Assembly: GCA_949317995.1 (NCBI GenBank)
Contig: OX439043.1
Location: 58,359,339-58,423,338, forward strand
Length of the DNA: 64,000 bases
Reading direction: 5' to 3'
From: Acholoe squamosa
Taxonomy: Eukaryota > Annelida > Polychaeta > Phyllodocida > Polynoidae
In this document: one piece after another, positions 11,571 through 25,854 of the stretch
Layout: each line of letters opens with the position of its first letter
Numbering within the stretch: the stretch's first letter is position 1
Notes under the pieces: model-generated
The model's input: the letters and a program-made list of their open reading frames with translations, nothing else
Told to the model about the DNA's origin: nothing
The model's database searches: none
Translations under genes and position numbers: made by a program

Positions 11571-14500
11571 ATAATTGCTGGGGTTGGAGATGCACCTAAC
11601 CAGGAAGTGGAGCAGCTCAGCCAGTTCTGTGAGCACCAATGGCACGAGCAGCTCCAACCTAGAGCAAAAACACTCTCCCATCTGGCAGGCGAACCGGGCA
11701 ACAAGTCTTTGGGCGCGGCAAGTCACGGCAAGACCGGAAAAGCAGAACTGCATTGGGCTGATGGGGGCTTGTGGAGGGCGGGGAATGGTGGAGAAAATCC
11801 TGGTAATTGATTCTCACCAGGCATGTGCCATGGTCGGTGATTAAATACAGGTCCTGCTTTCATGAGAAGTTGACAGCGACACGCCACAGAGCAATTAGTG
11901 AGCAGCTAATGAAAGGATCTATGGAGAGGGCACTGGTGTAAGCTGTAAACTTTGACCTGATAATCTGGTTAAGTTAGAGCGCTCCTAAAGACTTTGTCAT
12001 CATCGTAGATAGCATATAGCTAATGCTTGTATTATATTTGCAAATATAAGGCCCCTTTCATCTTAGTTTACGATTGGCACCACTGTAAAGTTGTGTGGGC
12101 ATAATTTGATAAATGAAATGAAGTAAATGAGAGATAAGTGCAAAATTAAATCCTCAAGCACAGCTGAGGTTGGTGTTAATGGCACAATAGCTGTACATAT
12201 GCTTGCACATATGTTTGAATGTATGCATTCACTGGACCTATTAAATACATACATGTATTCGGTTTCTAATAACGCCTCATTGTACAGCCCAGTGCCTGGA
12301 TCAGGCAAGAGCCTTAAGAGCAGCTCCCTATACACACGATATCAGCTAAAAATAAAGTGGTCGGTCGAAAGTTTCACGGCCACCTCAAGGACTAATTGTT
12401 AATTGTTGGTACCCAGACGCGCTACTCTAATGCCTTGTTAATTAATTAGGAACTTATAATTACGGTCTGATTAGTGCAGATGTTTATACCAATTGTCAAC
12501 GGATTAGAATGATTTGAATTGTTTGCTGGCGCGATGATGAATGAGGAAGCAGCGCCCATCACAGGGATCTCAGAATAGCGTTATTAGTGGCTACTTGTCA
12601 TAATGACCAATCCAGGTAATGCTAGGTGTGGCTCAAATCTGAGGTGGACTGCCAGCAGTGTCCAGTGCTCCAGGCATAGCCTACATCGTTGATGAGTCAA
12701 ATACAGACCGAATCTAACTCACTCAAATGTTAGCATTAAAGCTGATGTGAAGCGTTGACCAATAAATAATTCAATTTAGTTCAGTTGTTTATATATCCTG
12801 CACAAGCTTATGCTTACTCAGAAACCATTGCTACCATCAGTTTCAAATAACCTCCATATATCAGCTGACTTTTCGTTCTGTTTGTGTCTTTACAAGACAT
12901 ATTCAAGAACGTCTGACAGGGAGGGACACGAGAAATGACACTCTTTGAGTTTTGAGGCTTGAGACCAACAGATTTTCATGAGGACCTCAGCTTTCACTGC
13001 CCACCTGTTTGAAACAGGTAAACAGAGGCTATTTACTGCAGCCACCTGTAATTAGTAGTTACCTGGTGCGTCCCCAGGCAGGATGGCACAGGCATTGGCG
13101 GAATAGCTGGCCTTAAAAGAGCACCATCTGAATGATTAGACTTGTTTTACAGTTTAACCTTTGGCTGCCACCCAGACCACTAAATGCTGCCACCCAAAAT
13201 GTCATCCGCCTCTCTGGCTACAGGAAGCTGTGGCAGACGGTTCCCAAGAAAAGCCACAGTCATAAAAGCCTCTCCCACCTCCCAAACAAGTACACCACAG
13301 ACACGCCAACATGCTGAGTGCTCAGACAATTAGACAAGACAACTATGCCTGTAGTCCCTTCCATCAAGACACTATGTCACATGAATACCACCTGTACTTT
13401 TGACTAAGAAAATGAACAGCAAGAATGTAAAGGCAATTGAAGCTGCCACCAATGGCAATCTTACCATATAGCGTGGCCTAGAGCTGGGCAGAGAACTCAA
13501 GGTTACAGCAGTGCCTTCATTAGTACCTCTTACCTGGGATAAAACACCTGTGGGATCAAAGACTGACCTTTACAGGTGAGGCTGGCTGCTATTCTCAAGC
13601 CTTTGATCTGGCCATTCTCGCCACACACGCCTGATGATGTCTACTTAGCAGCTCTGGACCTGTAGATGACGTTGCACGGTATGGTTAATGGCAGAGTTGC
13701 GTGTTGTGGTTAGGTATAAGAACGTACACGTAATGCACAGTGGATTTGATCAGTTATTTGGTTCAGTTCTTCTCTACTGCCATTTTCTTGAAGACCTGAT
13801 TTTATGTTCGGAAAGAGGGGATGGCATTTGTGGGGTAACACCAATACCTGATTCTAATACATGTAGTATGACACATGCATGTTGATCTGTCCTATTGGTC
13901 GGCTACTCTGTTGGTCCTGCATTTACTGATTTTGCGAAGACTTCATTTGTCTGCTAGAAAAAAGATGAAGAATGTACTAATGGAGTTTCAATGGGCCATC
14001 ACGATTAATTTTCTCCATCTCTTACCGAAGACACATGCTGAAAATGCACTTATCATCTATAATAGCTGTCCATGATGCATTCAACTCCTTGCTAATGGCC
14101 CTGTGCGCCTGTATTTGTAGAATTCACCAGAAGAAAGGCAGTGCCACTAATGTCATGATTGTCAGCATTGGCCTTGTTTTCCCAAAAGCGATCCCTAAGG
14201 AAGCCACTGAGCGTCTGTAACAGACAAATATAAAGACAAGTGGAGTGACCACAGTTATTTCTCACCAGCCAGCACGACGTGGTCAAACTAGGGCCGTGTA
14301 TTTTTGTTTCTGTGCTGTTTCTGGTGTTAATTTTCTCCAGGCTGTGCCAGGATGTCAGGAGGAGGAGGTGGGAGACATCCATTGAGAAGGTCAGCTTGCG
14401 TATTTTGCAGTAGGTTAGCGGGGTTGTGACGGGCCGGTCGGGAGGAAGGGCAGCCAGGGCCGGCAAAAAGACGACCAACACCTACTACTATTCCTGACCA

Positions 14501-17247
14501 CAAAGAATCGATGTCCTCTACCAAGACCAGCAAAACACACTCCTCAGCTGCTGGAGAGAAATGTCAGTGGCTTCGACATTGTCACCTCCGGATGCGTCTC
14601 CCACCCTGACCCCCACCACCACCAGTTCATCTACACCTTTGTAACTTGTCTGGGCCCTTGGTTACTGGAGCGGTCATCAAGTCACAAAAAGGGAAGATTT
14701 TTGAAAGAATACGGTTAAATGAAATACCGAGATCTTATCTTAGAATTCCCTCGTCAGACCTCAGGAAACTGTTCATAAACGCCTGTGCTGCAATGTGATC
14801 TACTGACTAGAACATCATTCTCCTTGGATATGCTAGTACATCTAATGGCCACTCTGTATATTAAAGACATGAAAAGAAGATCACTGACAGAGATCGCTAT
14901 AAAGGAGGAAGTGAGCTGCTCATTTCCTTGTTCTCCTTACTACACTCTCTGCCGTCCCCAATGAGCTGCTCTGCCTAAAGAGGCATCTAAAAAGGGGATA
15001 CATTCATAAACAATGGGACGCAGGAGTTGTCTGCCGAGAGGCACGGTCTATAATAAGACAATAGATGTGCCTGCCACCGTCTTTAGCTCACCGCCAACCT
15101 AGGCATTGATGGGTGGAAGTAAGGAGGTAAAAGTGAAAATGGGGAGGGGTGCCAATTTGTGAGGAAAAGCTTTTTGTCTGCTTTATCTCTGTATACTGTG
15201 TATAGTTTCTGTAGAGTAATGGAGATAAAAAGGCACTTATAGAGAACTTGGCCTTCAATGTATATGGCGCATAGTTGTACATGTAGCTGCTATATGACTC
15301 TACTCTGAGTCTTTTGTCAACAGATAGTGACTTCAAATGAGTAGATCACATACTTAGGGGAATAGAGTAACAAAAGTACAGCATCATATCCGATTCTCAC
15401 AGGTCTGCTTCCTCATATTTTGAACATTTAAGGCAATCACTAATACTCACACTTTTCCTTTGTCGCAGCTGAACATGTGCACATATACCCGTGTATATAG
15501 ATGCCTGACGTTAGGTGAGAGTGAAAAAGAGGGGGGGGGCATAGTACATTCTGGGTGCTAATGGCCTTCCCAGAAATAAAAATATATTTGTTGTACGTCC
15601 CCACCGGGAAGGGGAATGCAGTCGGCATGACGTATACGTCATTACTAGCCACCTGCAGGGTTCCAGTGCCAGCGTCAGTAGAGACACCTGGTGGGTGAGG
15701 AATGTATCACTGTAAGTACCGGTACGCAGTGTTTGGGGAAGGGGGTTTGGGAGATCGATAGCTGTGATGAGAAAATATCATCTGCTCCATCAGCAAATTG
15801 TACCAATGGAAGTGGTGGCCAGTGTTCTGCTATTCTAACCACCGATGAACCATATTAGAAAATAATGAAGTCCAAGAAATCACCAATGGTGATAATCAAT
15901 ACGAGCTGCTTGGTGAGCATCTCCCGTACCCTGTGACCCCCTGGGCCGTGCGTACTACAGGCGGCAGGAGCAGAACCTAGAGCGGCTCGTTGCCAAGGGA
16001 GATGTAGGTCAGGGAGGGTGAGTGTTATTTCTAGGGAGCCTATTTCCGGGAATCGTTAAGATAGCAGTCGTGGCCCCCTGTGGGTATGAGTGATAGCACA
16101 TCCCGGCCCTCCTGTACCTGCGTGTTGATGGGGCACCCTGGAGTGTATAGGTTATACTGATGCTCCATCAGCTGGCTGCTTTATAGAGGTAGACACATGG
16201 GGGGTGGATGAGCAGCTCAGAAGAGCTCACTTACTCACCTCTAGACCAAAACATTTAGAGCAGTTCCTAGAAAACGATGGATCACTCTAGGTGCGTTTTT
16301 GATGTATGTGTATATGCACTAATCGAGATGATGGGGAGACAGGATGTATGGAATGAATAATGAACTGTCCATGTATTTGCCCTAGTTTCATGTATTTTAA
16401 AATTGGTCTGGTTTGAATCCGAAGGAGTGTGATCAAACTCACTGGCTACACCCTTCTATGTAGCCAAATCTACTTTGGGGTCCCATAAACTGTGCACATG
16501 AGCTGTACAGAGCTGCTCACATCTCGCTGCACCCCTGGGCCCTATCTACTACATGTACCGGTAGTATGACTCACCCCAATTCTAACAACAACCCATGACA
16601 TATGAACCCTGAATATACGTCTTAGTCTTGACCTTTGGTAGAACCCTCCAGGGATGCCTGTCTCCTTGCTTGCATCTGTAGTATCAAGGAGGGCTACACA
16701 GTCTAGTGCCCCTGGTAGTATGCACAGTGTGTGTGCCCTCAAGTACAAGTATGGAACCCTGGAGGAGGAGGAGGAGCTGTGTTGTTGATGGCCTCAGCTG
16801 TCAGATACTATCAGTGCAGAGGCTGACCAGCAGAGGTCTCTCCGTGTACTTAGGTTACTATGGAAACATGTAAAGTATGTAGGTCAGGTCCTGTTACTAC
16901 ACCCTGGGCATGCCCTGGAGGAGACTTCCTGCTGGTGGCTCTTTGTGGACCGCCTGATGCCTCCAGGTTCATGTGCCAATGTCCACATAATGCACAAGTA
17001 CAATGCTGGTAAGTCTACTTGTCAGCACTGCATTGGTGTATCATGGCGATCCCTTCGGAGTGTATCGAACCAGGGGTAGACATAACTGAATGTGAGTCGT
17101 TTCGCTATGCCTATGGCTTTATTCATGACGACATATGGACTGTGCTGTGGACAGGTTACCTGCTGTGGACAGGTTACTAGTATTAGGATATTATGAGTCT
17201 AGGGTTGCTGGGGCACTGATTACAGCATACGCCTTACGCATGATTAG

Positions 17248-17622
17248 CAGGGGCGTAGGAAAAGGGGGGGCCAGGGGGGCCCGGGCCCCGCCAATCATAA
17301 AGGAGGTGGGGCCTGAGTATGTCTGGGCCCCCCCCCCCCCCCAAAAAAAAAAAAAAAAAAAAAAATGCCAAGAATTCATAATGAATCGAATGAGAAGCTA
17401 AAACTTTGCATTTCATATTGGATTGATGTAGTAAAAAGATAGGGAAAATCGGGGCCTGGGCATCAAATCAGATCTCAAATTTATAAAAAAAAAAAATCAC
17501 TTTTCTATGCAAATTTTATATAGGTATGTATAGGCGCTTTTGCATTTGAGCCGACAGTTCAAGCTGGTCGAGGTGGGGCCCCCTCTGGGCCCCCCAATGA
17601 AGATTTGCTTCCTACGCCTCTG
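17248..17622. mobile_element. MITE of a CAGGGGCGTRGGAA family, copy A
   Basis: The element begins CAGGGGCGTAGGAA and ends TTCCTACGCCTCTG, nearly perfect terminal inverted repeats, flanked by direct ATTAG on both sides (17243-17247 and 17623-17627). It is about 375 bp with long C, A and G homopolymers and no coding capacity. The CAGGGGCG-type end is typical of hAT-like elements, but only 5 bp of target duplication are visible instead of the usual 8, so the superfamily is tentative. Confidence 0.75.
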
Positions 17623-20151
17623 ATTAGGTTGTGGTTGGGTCTAGTTTGATGTGCATTAATCTGGCTAATCTATCATGTTACTGTAGTTTCAGTCAATCCG
17701 AGTTATGGCGTGTATATCAGGAAGATTTTTACACATAGAAACTAGTATATACTTGGTAATACAGGCTGATACCATTCTGATTCCTGTATCACTGGTACTG
17801 GAGTGCACACACTAGATGACACAAGTGCCGCGGTACGGACATGTTAAGTGTCTAGTCTTTGGTCATGACCTCAATGACACATCCCCCACTTTCTCCCCTA
17901 CCCCATGGTTACCACCTACCCCATGTGGTTTGGACACGCGCCACTGCCAGGCATGGTCGGGCATTATCAGCCTCCCCTATCACCGAGCCCTACTAATCAC
18001 CTTGCCAATAAGTGGGTGAGATGAGACAGGTTGGTGTAGGAATGAGTCAGCCTGCCTCCTCTACATCCACCCACACACCCAGCTGCTCCTGTCTCATTTA
18101 GCCCTAATTACCACTTATTGTCCCTGGAGCCCCACTTACACAGGCATTCTTATTGTTATTCCGGTCGGTGCGAACTCCAGTGGCTGCTGATGAAGATGTG
18201 CATCGTCTCTTACTGCTGGGGATCTCCATACTCCGGTCCATACTCTCATTACTGCGACAGTTGCATGGACGATTTGGTTTTTGATATCAGGAGAATGTTA
18301 TGTTCTTAATTTTATAGTGACATCCTTTAGATGACGTTGAGACAGGAAAAGGTCTGTTTGTATAGCTATTGACCCCGGGCCTGGTAAAGCCCCACCTACG
18401 GGCCCACCAAATTTCTTGTTGCACAGTAAAAATTTAGAATAACTGTTCTTTCTGTTGTGCTTTATACTCCTGTCGCCATACTTTTCAAAATGCATGGACA
18501 CTAACGTGGGGTAGGTAGTTGTTTACGTCTATGAGACAATAGAAAGTGGCTTCCCCTCTGTCCTGGAGGCCCCACAGAAGCCATGTGAAAACTGGGCCAT
18601 ACGGACGGAGCGGCGCAGTAGCGCCATGTAGTCCTGTGACTGAAAGCGGAACTACTGATGTGGCCTGGATCTGACGATCCAGACTGAAGAGGATCGAGGA
18701 CTAAGGGGGAAAGTAAACATACTCAGCTGTCGACAGGAATTGTGCATCGGATGATTCCCCCCCCCCCCACACACACACCATACTCTGTCATACCCTCGAT
18801 ATCTGGTTAGTGTACACAAAGTAAGGGGTTTTTTTTCAATGTTTGATCCGCAAACAAGATTCTAATAACACCCATTGGCGTGAGAGGAATTCTGATGAGG
18901 CGAGGGCCTTGCTGAAGCTAATACTAGAGCTCAGAAATATAGTAAGATCATATCCAGCAAATAGCCTTAGTGCTTGTGATATAGATATAAGTAGGTTTGG
19001 GAATTTGGTGGCACTTTGCATAAATCTGTGTATGGGTCAGTGCATGGGAGGTAGCCTACGTATGTATATATGTATAAGCAGAGAGGTATACTCTATATAT
19101 ATTTTACATGGATACGATATGCCAAAACACTGCTTCATATCAAATCAAACAAATATTAGGTAGGCCAAAGTTGTTACATAGTGACAGGGCTCCAGAGGCA
19201 ATATATAGCATGTACTGTATTATCACGTCTGCGTTCGATCTACCACGACCTACCCGAGGAATATTGCACCATGATTGAAATAACTACGTGTTGAATAGTG
19301 CTGAACATGGCACCACTCAGGACTGCCATTATATAAAATACACCTTTGCCATAAACCACAATCATGACTAATGTACCAATGGATACAAGTTGATAAGGTT
19401 TGACACATTGCTAAGTTCTGCACGATAACACCTATTGTTATCCTGTTAGTAAGCCAACTTTGTATCCCTTTTTTTTTGCGTTCTTTCTTTAACCAATGAA
19501 TTTATATACTACCAACAGTAACGACAACAAACAGTCAACTGCAATCTGTCTCTCTCTGTTTGGGGCCTTCTGAGAGGCACTAAAGTGGTATCTAATAGGT
19601 ATAATCAACTTTGATTACTACTACTCCACCAAACAGATGAATAATGGCCCTAGCAGCTGCTATCTCATTTATGTTGGCTCTGATAGTGTATGGGATATAA
19701 TAGCAGTCCTGGTAGTTACAACCGACTAGGTCTGCTAATAATAACAGCAGTAGTGGGGGCCTTTGGGTTATAAAAAAAGGCATCTACTCACATGGTTTAT
19801 GCATTGTGAGGTAGGGGGCAGGAGTGTACACTTGGGAATATACCATGACCTTGGCAGGAGTACTATTTACTTCATGCAGCATGCTAGCTGGTTTTTTTTT
19901 AACCTCATAACTCATACTGTTCATAGTGATAGGTTCAGCGTTCCATCTATAGGTCGTGGCTTAATTACATTCTTTATAAGACTGCACTGAGTGTCAATTT
20001 TACTAGTGTTATCCTATGTTTATCACCATACGATGTAGGGCATCCTTGTGTAAGTGTTTTATTATACTCATACCATATTTGGCGTTTCAACACACACATT
20101 GCTCTGTTGGCTTGATATATTGTGAAAGTAGACTACAAGATGTCCTTGAAC

Positions 20152-20663
20152 ACCCGGTCCCCGCACTCACATATCAAACATGACACCATCCTCGTTAAAA
20201 CTTTCCAAATATGACCCTTTTCCACTGATTTTTGAGACAAAAAGCAACCCTTTTTATAGTGAAATCGCTGATTTTGGGGTTCCTAAAATTACCCCTTTTT
20301 CTTTGAAAACGCTGACATTTCTGTGAACACTATCCTTTAGATAATGAATTGTACATGTTTTATTAATGAATATACATATAGATGTATATCAAATCATCAT
20401 TATAAGAATGCAGCATACATATGGATTGTCACGCATGGATATAAAGCCCTATTTCCTTCATTATAAACAATTTGCTCTTATCCCCAACAAAGGCTGCAAG
20501 AAGTTCATACCCTTTTCTCCAGATTCCACTAAATTTACAAGAAAAAAACAACCCCTTTTTTTAAAAAAAACGCAGACATGCAAACTTACTGAAATATGAC
20601 CCTAAATTCGCGTTTTTTCTAATGAGGATGGTGTCTGAATGTACAGGAAGTGCAGGGACCGGG
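20152..20663. mobile_element. Non-autonomous DNA transposon with ACCCGGTCC ends
   Basis: About 512 bp bounded by inverted ends that begin CCCGGTCCCYGCACT and share a second block, GACACCATCCTC, further in. The direct repeat CTTGAAC (7 bp, possibly a degenerate 8) flanks it at 20145-20151 and 20664-20670. The interior is AT-rich with repeated poly-A/poly-T blocks and no transposase frame. A 7-8 bp duplication would fit hAT-like or P-like transposition. Confidence 0.75.
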
Positions 20664-21440
20664 CTTGAACCTGACATACCTGCGGCACCGGGTATTGGTG
20701 GGATATTGGTGTGTGGTTGACATAGCCATAGCTACACCTATACAACTACTGTCTAGGTATTGGCTAATACACACAAGGTGTAGGTTTATATACGTAAACC
20801 ATTAGGAGTGAATCATTACTCAACTAAGTACATTAGTGATTTGTGTACTCAGGGATATGGTGCCTCCAGCATGTATAGACGTGTCCCTCACATGGTGTTT
20901 CTGTGCGTAAGATTTGTCACTGTAGAGGTAGGAGTAGAGACGAGGGGGGGTTGGGGGTGTACTTGGCCTCAAGTCAAGAGGTAGGTGTAAATGTAAAGGG
21001 ATGGGGGGGGGGGTAGCCACGTATACATGTATCATGCCCCCCAGCACACACCTACCTTTAATCTACAGAGAATGTCGACATTTCAGACTGATCTAATTTT
21101 ATACAAGCTTGTGCTCACATTTGTACATACCCTTATTGGTCAGTATAACAGCTGCACCCTAAAGTCATAAAGTAAGCGCTGGTCTTAATAAGAACCAGAG
21201 TTAGAGTGCTATTGAAAGCGCTGGAGCACTTCAATGGCCACTGGGTGTGTGGATGAAAAAGGGAAGAAAAACCCTGCAGAGGGGGAAAAATACTTATTTT
21301 GTTGATGCATGTAAAGTCGATCTTGAAAATTACCTTAATTCTTCAAATTTAGAGTCGAATAACTTTTGTTGACCAGATATGCACCTGTGCTATGTAGTCT
21401 TCATTTCCATCTCCAGCGTATGGCAGCGTATTGAATATTA

Positions 21441-21663
21441 CCGTAAATCCTCGCGTATAGGATGCGTCTTATGCACTAGAATTACATAATCTGCATCCTA
21501 TAGAATTCACCCTAACTTAGGGTGCGTCCTATAGGTGAGGATTTTCTACTATAGAATAGTACTGAAATGATCAAAAATTGACCCTAGGAGTGTCCTATAT
21601 GATTTAGCCCAAGTCAGGGTGCGTCCTATACGCGAGGGGCGTCCTATACGCGAGGATTTACGG
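21441..21663. mobile_element. Mariner-like MITE (CCGTAAATCCTCGCGTATAG ends)
   Basis: A 223-bp element with inverted termini CCGTAAATCCTCGCGTATAG, flanked by TA on each side. The interior repeats the words GCGTCCTATA and GAGGATTT several times, so it is itself a set of internal inverted and direct repeats. TA target duplication is the hallmark of Tc1/mariner-type elements. No coding capacity. Confidence 0.8.
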
Positions 21664-21925
21664 TAATAACCATGCACACACAAATTACATAATTATTGTA
21701 AATACAATTTTGTTAAGATTGAACAAGGAACGCCACAGTGGTGCTCACATACCTTTATACATGTATAATTAGATTAAGAGGAATGCTGCCATTGGTCTGA
21801 TTAAAAAAACCAACCATTCTTATGACATGTGCCAATTTATGGGGACAACTCAGCTGTATACGTATAGTTAATAGTATTAGGTTAAATAAATAAACATGGA
21901 TCAACCCCATGTCTTTATTAACCTA

Positions 21926-22615
21926 CACTGAAAAGATAAGGCTTAAAAAGGTACTCTGTAGTGATCACTTTTTGTCATCTTATTGATGGTCCCGAGGGGG
22001 AGTACCCCATGATCTTTAAGGTGATCACATGTGATCACCCTGGGTGATCACTACAGAGTACCTGTCTGAACTGTTTAGAGAGGGGTTTGTGAATAATTAT
22101 GTTGTCATTAATTAAGATTTTTGCATAAATTTGCATAATTATCCCTTCCCTCCCCACAACCAAGCATCCATTGAGGGCACTTACAGCTGACTTATGATGC
22201 CTTGGTGAGGCATACATGTAGTTTTTGTATAAGGAATATTAGCCATTCCCCATGGTTATAATTATGGTTTGAGTGACAAAAGAGGTGTCAATCATTTAAC
22301 ATGCTTTCGTCTTTGATAATTTTGACCAAATGACATTTTTGATCAATTAACATTCCCTTGTGATGAAATTTTTCACATCATTAATCTTAGAGACACTGAT
22401 GATCAAGAGTATTGTAGATAAAAAAAAAATCAGTAGCTCACATAGTGAGCATTGCATATCCTATTGTTGTATACTAGGGCCCCCTGGTGGTAGAAAAAAT
22501 ATCATCAAAGTGATGACCTTGGGTGATCATCATGATTACCTTAGGTCATCAATAGGGAAAGAGGACCTTAACTCATCAATAGTGATCACCTTAATAGAAT
22601 CCTATATTTTCAGTG
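21926..22615. mobile_element. TA-CACTGAAAA MITE family, copy 1
   Basis: A 690-bp element with ends CACTGAAAA / TTTTCAGTG between TA dinucleotides. Near the left end it has a palindrome, GTACTCTGTAGTGATCAC and its reverse complement (21951-22061). The right part has many GTGATCACC/GATGACC words. An internal CCCCCTGGTGGTAGAAAA block resembles CATCTGGTGGCAAAA in the copy at 52701-53588, which supports common descent. No transposase frame. Confidence 0.75.
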
Positions 22616-24035
22616 TACACACATAGACAACGAGAAAAATGCCCAGATTTGTACAATGCAGTGCGTGCCTGTATATTTAGTTAGTTTGGGAGGGGGTATG
22701 GACCGGTATAGCCTCTGTCAACACATAGGTGGGTTTAATAGTGATTTAACACTATGCAATATACCCCCATCATCGTCACCAACACCCAAGGGCCACATAC
22801 CACGGTCGTTCCACACAATGGACCTTTTCTTAGACCAATACAAAGCCCTGTGCTGGTTCCCTTGTAAAGAAACTAGTCAGGGGCCTCACGAACCCTTGCT
22901 GTTGTTGGCCCACTTTCTGGCCTGCCCCCCAGGATGGGGATTACGGTGTTAAAGTGGGCTTAGTGTGTAAAGGTGATTATTAAGGCTCTATACAACTTTG
23001 ATAACTCTTCCTCCACGTGCTTATCAACCCTCTACCCGTTATCTAGACCTAACCAGGCTAACCCAGGGAAATAACAGCATAACCTTAGGAACGTTAATAC
23101 ATCTTCCTGTCCTGTTATATCAAGTAGTATCATCAGGGGATTATACAAAATATAGGGCGTGGGAGTGCAGTTGTAAACAGGGGTTCTCTGTTACCCCAGA
23201 CGTAACAGGCAGGGAAGTGTTGTGCACATGTCTACAGTGGCAAAAAGTGTTTCGTTTCTTGCAAAGAGGTTAGCCAAATCCAGCTGCTCAAATCATAAGC
23301 TGTTATTCTCTATTACGGCCAGGAAATGACATTCTGCTGTCTATAAAGAGCTAAATTCGCTCAGTAGTTAGCAGTCATTCTGAGGCTTACAATCCGGGGC
23401 TTATTGTACAGGAGGAGTTGATTGGATCACAGTTGACATACCAGGGTTATACTTAGGACAGTCGATGTTCAAAAGTACCGATAATAACACTCCTTACTCT
23501 ACAATACTGAAATACATGGCATAATATTTCGTAGTAACCTATACTAGTGAGTATAAAAACAAATTGTGGTCACATTGAAATACAATGTAACATGCTTCAG
23601 GACCACCTTGATAGGGTATTGAATCAATTTTAGATAGGCAGAAATGGTATCCAGAATTAAACGACTTTCAGCAACACAAAAACCACAGTAGCAAGATTCT
23701 ATGTGCAGATCACATGCCTCCCCTATCAGCATAACTATGACTTAAAAAATGCTGTATTTGTTAATACTGCTCTAAGGGAGTGATCATTTTTTAACAACAG
23801 AGGGGGGGGGGCTGGTGGGTTTGAGGGGGGGTCAGAATTTTTTCGACCCCTTGACCGGGGCGGTCAGAATTTTTTCAACCCCTCTGATGGGGGGGGGGAG
23901 GGTCAAAATAATTTCATGTGTTTTCAGTGGAAAACCCTGTGCGTTACTATAAGCATTTTAATAATGTTCATATAAATAGTAAAATGTTATATGATATAGG
24001 TATGAAAACAGTAGATATAGACTCCCCCTGTAAGT

Positions 24036-24037
<2 letters not shown>

Positions 24038-24111
<74 letters not shown>
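24038..24111. repeat. (AT)n microsatellite, 74 bp
   Basis: An uninterrupted alternating AT run. The 19 bases before it, ACTCCCCCTGTAAGTCCAT, are the same as those before the second AT array at 42789-42861, while the 3' flanks differ. Confidence 0.98.
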
Positions 24112-24113
<2 letters not shown>

Positions 24114-25818
24114 CTCCATGTTCCGTGCACCATTAGTGCTCGGCCGTGTATGCTTATTTTCCCACACAGTAAATGGAGCCGACACTTGTACAGGGGCCGA
24201 TGTGTTAGACCAACTCTTGGCACAAATATTTAGCGCAAATATCATTTGGCCAACTCTCTGTGGGACTGGGAGGGCTGTGTGTTGGGGGAGGCGTAGTGAT
24301 TGGCACCGAGAGGTGTACAGAGATTGAATGCCTCTCCTTCATACCTCAGTGATTATACAGGGCAAGTGTGTGTATATGTGTCTTGGTGGGGGTTATTAAT
24401 ATTAGATATGCGTAGTCAAACAATGCCCCCTCGTTCTCACACGAGTTAAAGATTTATACCCAAGTTGTAGCGCATCTCTTTTTTTCCCCCTTTTTGTTTT
24501 TCTTAGAAACATACAATGCCTCCTTAGTCTAGAGATAAAGGTCTTTTCTTGAAATATATTGACACTCTGATGTACCTTCTCCTTGGTGAATGTTTATTCT
24601 CCATAACATTGAATAAAAAGATATATTTTAAGAGACCCAGTCTTCCTGTATACACAAGAGCACAAGAATGGCTTACTCTATCCAGGCAAAGTTTATTTTG
24701 CGGAGAAACAAACATTGCTTTAAAAGAACTCTTGGCAATCCCTTCGCCATTCCCAAGCACGATAGGGCCATTGCTAAGATATATCGGCCGTGGTTTAGCT
24801 TGCTATTAGGATCCGGTGCTATAACAGGACCAAACATACAAGTACACTATATACCTGAAATTGGACACAGGCCTGCTCTTATCTTTTTAAGGGCCAAATG
24901 ATGCCGCCAGATTCGTGCTGATGCACAAAATGACTTGGTAACACTACTACATGGGTGCATTTTGGTAACCCTTTTATGAAGTGTATAGATTCTGTATTAT
25001 GCTTGAATACAGTCCTGGTAAGTGGATCCATCAGGGCTGCTACATTCATGCACTATGGCGACCAATGCCCATAGTGCACCATGTGGCACTAAAAGTATCT
25101 GTTGTATTGACCACCCAGTCAGTATGTGCATGCTCTACTCCCTCCTACCCAATGCCAACCTTTTGTACCATGAGTAGGTACACCTTAGCCAGAAACATGC
25201 CTCCATTGGGCTGGAAGATCCTCGACACTGCCCCTTACTAAGAAGTAGGGGGCCTTTAGTATAAAGGCAGCAACAGCAAAGAAAGAAAACATCCCACAAA
25301 GGCTCGGCGTACTTAATACAGTTGTGCAACAGCTCTATTTTGGGCTGAGAGACTCTTTGGGGGAAATTCCGATGGCACAACGCCTAGTTGGCTTTTGAAC
25401 CATCATGTGCCTGTCAGATTGTGTATGTGTGTGTGTGGTGGGCAATTTGATAAGACTTCCTCCCCCTGTTGTACATTAATAGATGCGCCCACCCACCACC
25501 CTTAGATCCTGCTGGTGTAGTTGACTACCACTTACAGGTGCTTACAGGGCTCAGGGTAATTAGGTGGACAGTATTCTATGCTGCTGAACAACAGGGTCTG
25601 CTCACATGGCCTGTCCAGACAGGTAGATTAAACACATATTCAATCACTCCAATTTGTACAAGTAAATCTTCATCAAATGCAAATTCTCATATGATACATC
25701 ATTTTACTGCAGGTAACTTTGTTCAAGACGAGTTTTGTTAAAAGGAGAACATTCCATGTGTTTTTTAAGTTCCTGGTAATCATTTATTTCTGAAAAGTAG
25801 TAGTTTCCAAGTGCAATA

Positions 25819-25854
25819 CCCCCCCCCCCCGCATGAACATGCGGGGGGGGGGGG
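25819..25854. repeat. C12-GCATG-AA-CATGC-G12 hairpin
   Basis: Twelve C residues, GCATG, AA, CATGC and at least twelve G residues (the G run continues to 25856) form a perfect 17-bp stem with a two-base loop. Either strand could alternatively fold as a G-quadruplex or i-motif. Homopolymers of this length are error-prone in sequencing, so exact run lengths are uncertain. Confidence 0.85.

Noticed and set aside
24118-24901. Short frames after the first AT array, including one with several basic residues
   Set aside because: No phase-compatible splice sites and no known motif.
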